A DNA stretch of 64,000 nt. Origin: Oncomelania hupensis (Eukaryota; Mollusca; Gastropoda; Littorinimorpha; Pomatiopsidae). Under the pieces are notes generated by a model. It was not told where the DNA came from. It was given only the letters and a program-made list of their open reading frames with translations, and did not search any database. Positions within the stretch are counted from its first letter, which is position 1. Each line of letters begins with the position of its first letter. The stretch spans positions 58,998,176 through 59,062,175 of the forward strand of contig CM072516.1 in assembly GCA_036898135.1 (NCBI GenBank). Reading direction: 5' to 3'. Positions 62,101 to 64,000 of the stretch are shown piece after piece. A program made the position numbers and the translations under genes.

Positions 62101-62422
62101 GCATTGTGCCTAATGCTAAACGGCACACGACGAAATGTTTAATAAGAACTCAATATTGACGAGATAAAATTTTGAAAAAAAAATATCAAAAAGACACCCA
62201 AGATTGAAGATTCAAGATCTATTCTCATTGCTTTTAGTGCGGAAGGTACAAACAACAACAATAACAACAAAAACAGCAACAACAACCCAAAAAAAACCAC
62301 ATAAGCATAACAAGCATAATTCAGTTTTAAAAGATAACAATACTAGTACTAGCATTCCAACTGTATTAATCAAATACTCTAAGCAATAACGTTTGACCAA
62401 TACTGTTAATATAATTAATAAT

Positions 62423-62423
<1 letters not shown>

Positions 62424-62481
<58 letters not shown>

Positions 62482-62518
62482 TATCATTATTATTATTATT
62501 ATTATAATAATAATAATA

Positions 62519-62585
<67 letters not shown>
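62424..62585. repeat. (AAT)n/(ATT)n inverted microsatellite
   Basis: (aat)n to about 62480, short mixed blocks, then (tta)n to 62585. The two halves are complementary and could form a long hairpin. Confidence 0.95.
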
Positions 62586-62586
<1 letters not shown>

Positions 62587-62934
62587 GGAATACACTTCAT
62601 GCATGTATTTCGCTTTAAAAGAAGAACAAGCACAAGAAGAGAAAAAAGCCTCGTCAAGACTTTGAAGCCAACGAACACCTGACACGCGAGTACTGGTTTA
62701 CCCTTAGGATGTGCCGTCAAATAAGTCAGTACTGCCTTTTTGGAACCGGATTCAATCGTGTTGATAATAGCTATGGGTCAGTAAGGTCATCCCTGGTCTG
62801 CTTGGATGGTGAAGAGCTATTAGTGCAGAAAAAATCTCTTAAATTGAGTTTGAGGTCTCTTTTTTCCCCAACTTTTACACTAAAATGATTTGTTGGTAAA
62901 CATTTTGTTTGCTTTTGGCTTTTTATACTAAATG

Positions 62935-62935
<1 letters not shown>

Positions 62936-63005
<70 letters not shown>

Positions 63006-63310
63006 GATGCTATATACGCGCCTTTCCTCAAATCTATCAGGCTCAAAGCGCGGCGATCTGTACCAACATACACGCTCACCTGTCTCATCCACCATCACAC
63101 ATACAAACAACAAATACACATCCATCCCTCAAACAGGTGGTGTAAAGGCAGGGAAATCGCTATTGGAAGACGGAAAGAAAATCGAATTGTTATTTTTGAA
63201 ATTTTATATTGACTGCGTCCAGTACCATTATTGAAGAGAGGGAGGAAACCGGAGTGCTCGGAGAAAACCGGAGTGCCCGGTGAAGACCCTCGGTGATCCC
63301 AATATTCAAA
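62936..63310 (-). mobile_element. Retroposon with (TTA)n 3' end
   Basis: (AAT)n at 62937-63004 followed by 'ggatgctatatacgcgcctt' and 'aggctcaaagcgcggcgatc', the reversed '...gcgctttgagcct...atatagc(tta)n' type end. Inside, 'ggaaaccggagtgctcgg' and 'gagaaaaccggagtgcccgg' form a near-tandem pair. 5' border uncertain. Confidence 0.5.
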
Positions 63311-64000
63311 TTACCTAAGTGCCTAAGTCACATACGTTCGCCCCTTGCAGGAGTATATGGTAGTAGAAGAGTTTATTAATCCACAAAATTGATAGGAAAG
63401 CTCTCCGATAAGGGTACAAGCAGCTTTAAAAGTCATCGGGGCCCTTGATAACGTCACGGGGTTTCGCCAGCAAAAGAGAGCGTCAACGTCAACTCCAGGC
63501 TTACAATTCTTTCCCTTGTCCACAGCGACGAATTAAGACTTGCCGGCCCTGCTCCGCTGGGTTTGATTGTGTGCGCCTGTACCTGCATTATAAGGGGTTA
63601 GGGGTGGGGAGATAAGGCAGGTGCTGCCACGGAGCCGTCGGTACATACATAAGTGGGACAAAAACAGACCCGGGAGTTCATGAAGCTGGTGAAACGTTGA
63701 AAACTTTGGGAACTCTGTGAACTTAAAGAACTGTGGAGCGTGGGGTGAGGGTTGGGTGTGAGTGTGGGGTCATAAGAAATGGCTCTGTTTCCACTTAGAA
63801 CTGGTGGGAGCCTAGGATGACCCTTAGACGCTGAGAGATGTGGTCCGAAAACAAGCGTGGATGGTGGACTACCAGTTCATTAATCCCATTACGCGAAGAA
63901 ACCGAACCCTAATCAAGCACCTAGATCTATCACTGGACCGTGCGTGACCAACGGCCTGACCACTTTTCTGACCCAACCACACACTCTGACATCTATCGAG
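63311..64000. other. Non-coding sequence, nothing recognised
   Basis: No supported gene or repeat. Confidence 0.35.

Noticed and set aside
1..64000. CRISPR arrays, bacterial operons or phage genes
   Set aside because: No spaced direct repeats of the CRISPR type, no Shine-Dalgarno-led gene strings; the repeats are eukaryotic microsatellites and retroelements.

Overview
The window is nuclear DNA of an animal, probably a mollusc. The evidence is AT-rich sequence with many long microsatellites, several tRNA-derived SINE families, RTE-, L2/CR1- and gypsy-type retroelements, DNA-transposon derivatives with terminal inverted repeats, TTAGGG-type telomere-like repeats, and GT-AG intron borders. Mollusc (gastropod or bivalve) is my inference from the overall look of the repeats, not something one gene proves. 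No bacterial genes, operons or CRISPR arrays are present.

Layout. 0-3.1 kb: SINE pieces and an RTE fragment. 3.1-8.3 kb: a DNA element with inverted ends, split by a decayed near-full-length RTE that itself carries a retroposon. 8.6-11 kb: a palindromic pair of intact tRNA-Lys(CTT) genes, decayed tRNA-Lys copies and SINEs. 11.2-14.1 kb: an L2/CR1-like LINE with an open 929-codon frame. 15-24.8 kb: copies of an unclassified ~580-bp retroposon ('family L'), other interspersed repeats, and RTE and LINE fragments. 25.0-32.6 kb: probable exons of one small minus-strand host gene, with an NRF1-like site at its 5' side, spread among repeats; a 1.26-kb hAT-like element lies in its second intron. 34.07-40.37 kb: a complete LTR-to-LTR gypsy-type element on the minus strand with 5-bp target duplications, 664-bp LTRs differing at about 4 positions, integrase encoded before reverse transcriptase, and a SINE inside the RT. 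40.7-41.8 kb: a compound GAT/GAA array. 42-49.4 kb: RTE fragment, a perfect 274-bp inverted repeat, a MITE-like element, and an RTE with an open 865-codon frame. 49.7-64 kb: further family L copies, LINE fragments, a truncated THAP-domain exon, a MITE, a telomere-like tract and microsatellites.

How it fits together. Nearly everything recognisable is mobile DNA, and nested insertions give relative ages: the chimeric tRNA/5S SINE at 34.0/40.4 kb is older than the gypsy element that splits it, and that element is older than the tRNA-Thr-like SINE in its RT. RTE open frames share a C-terminus running into a (GATAG)n tail. The best host content is the two tRNA-Lys genes, the minus-strand multi-exon gene and the THAP fragment. 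Product names come from motif recognition by eye; no database search was possible.
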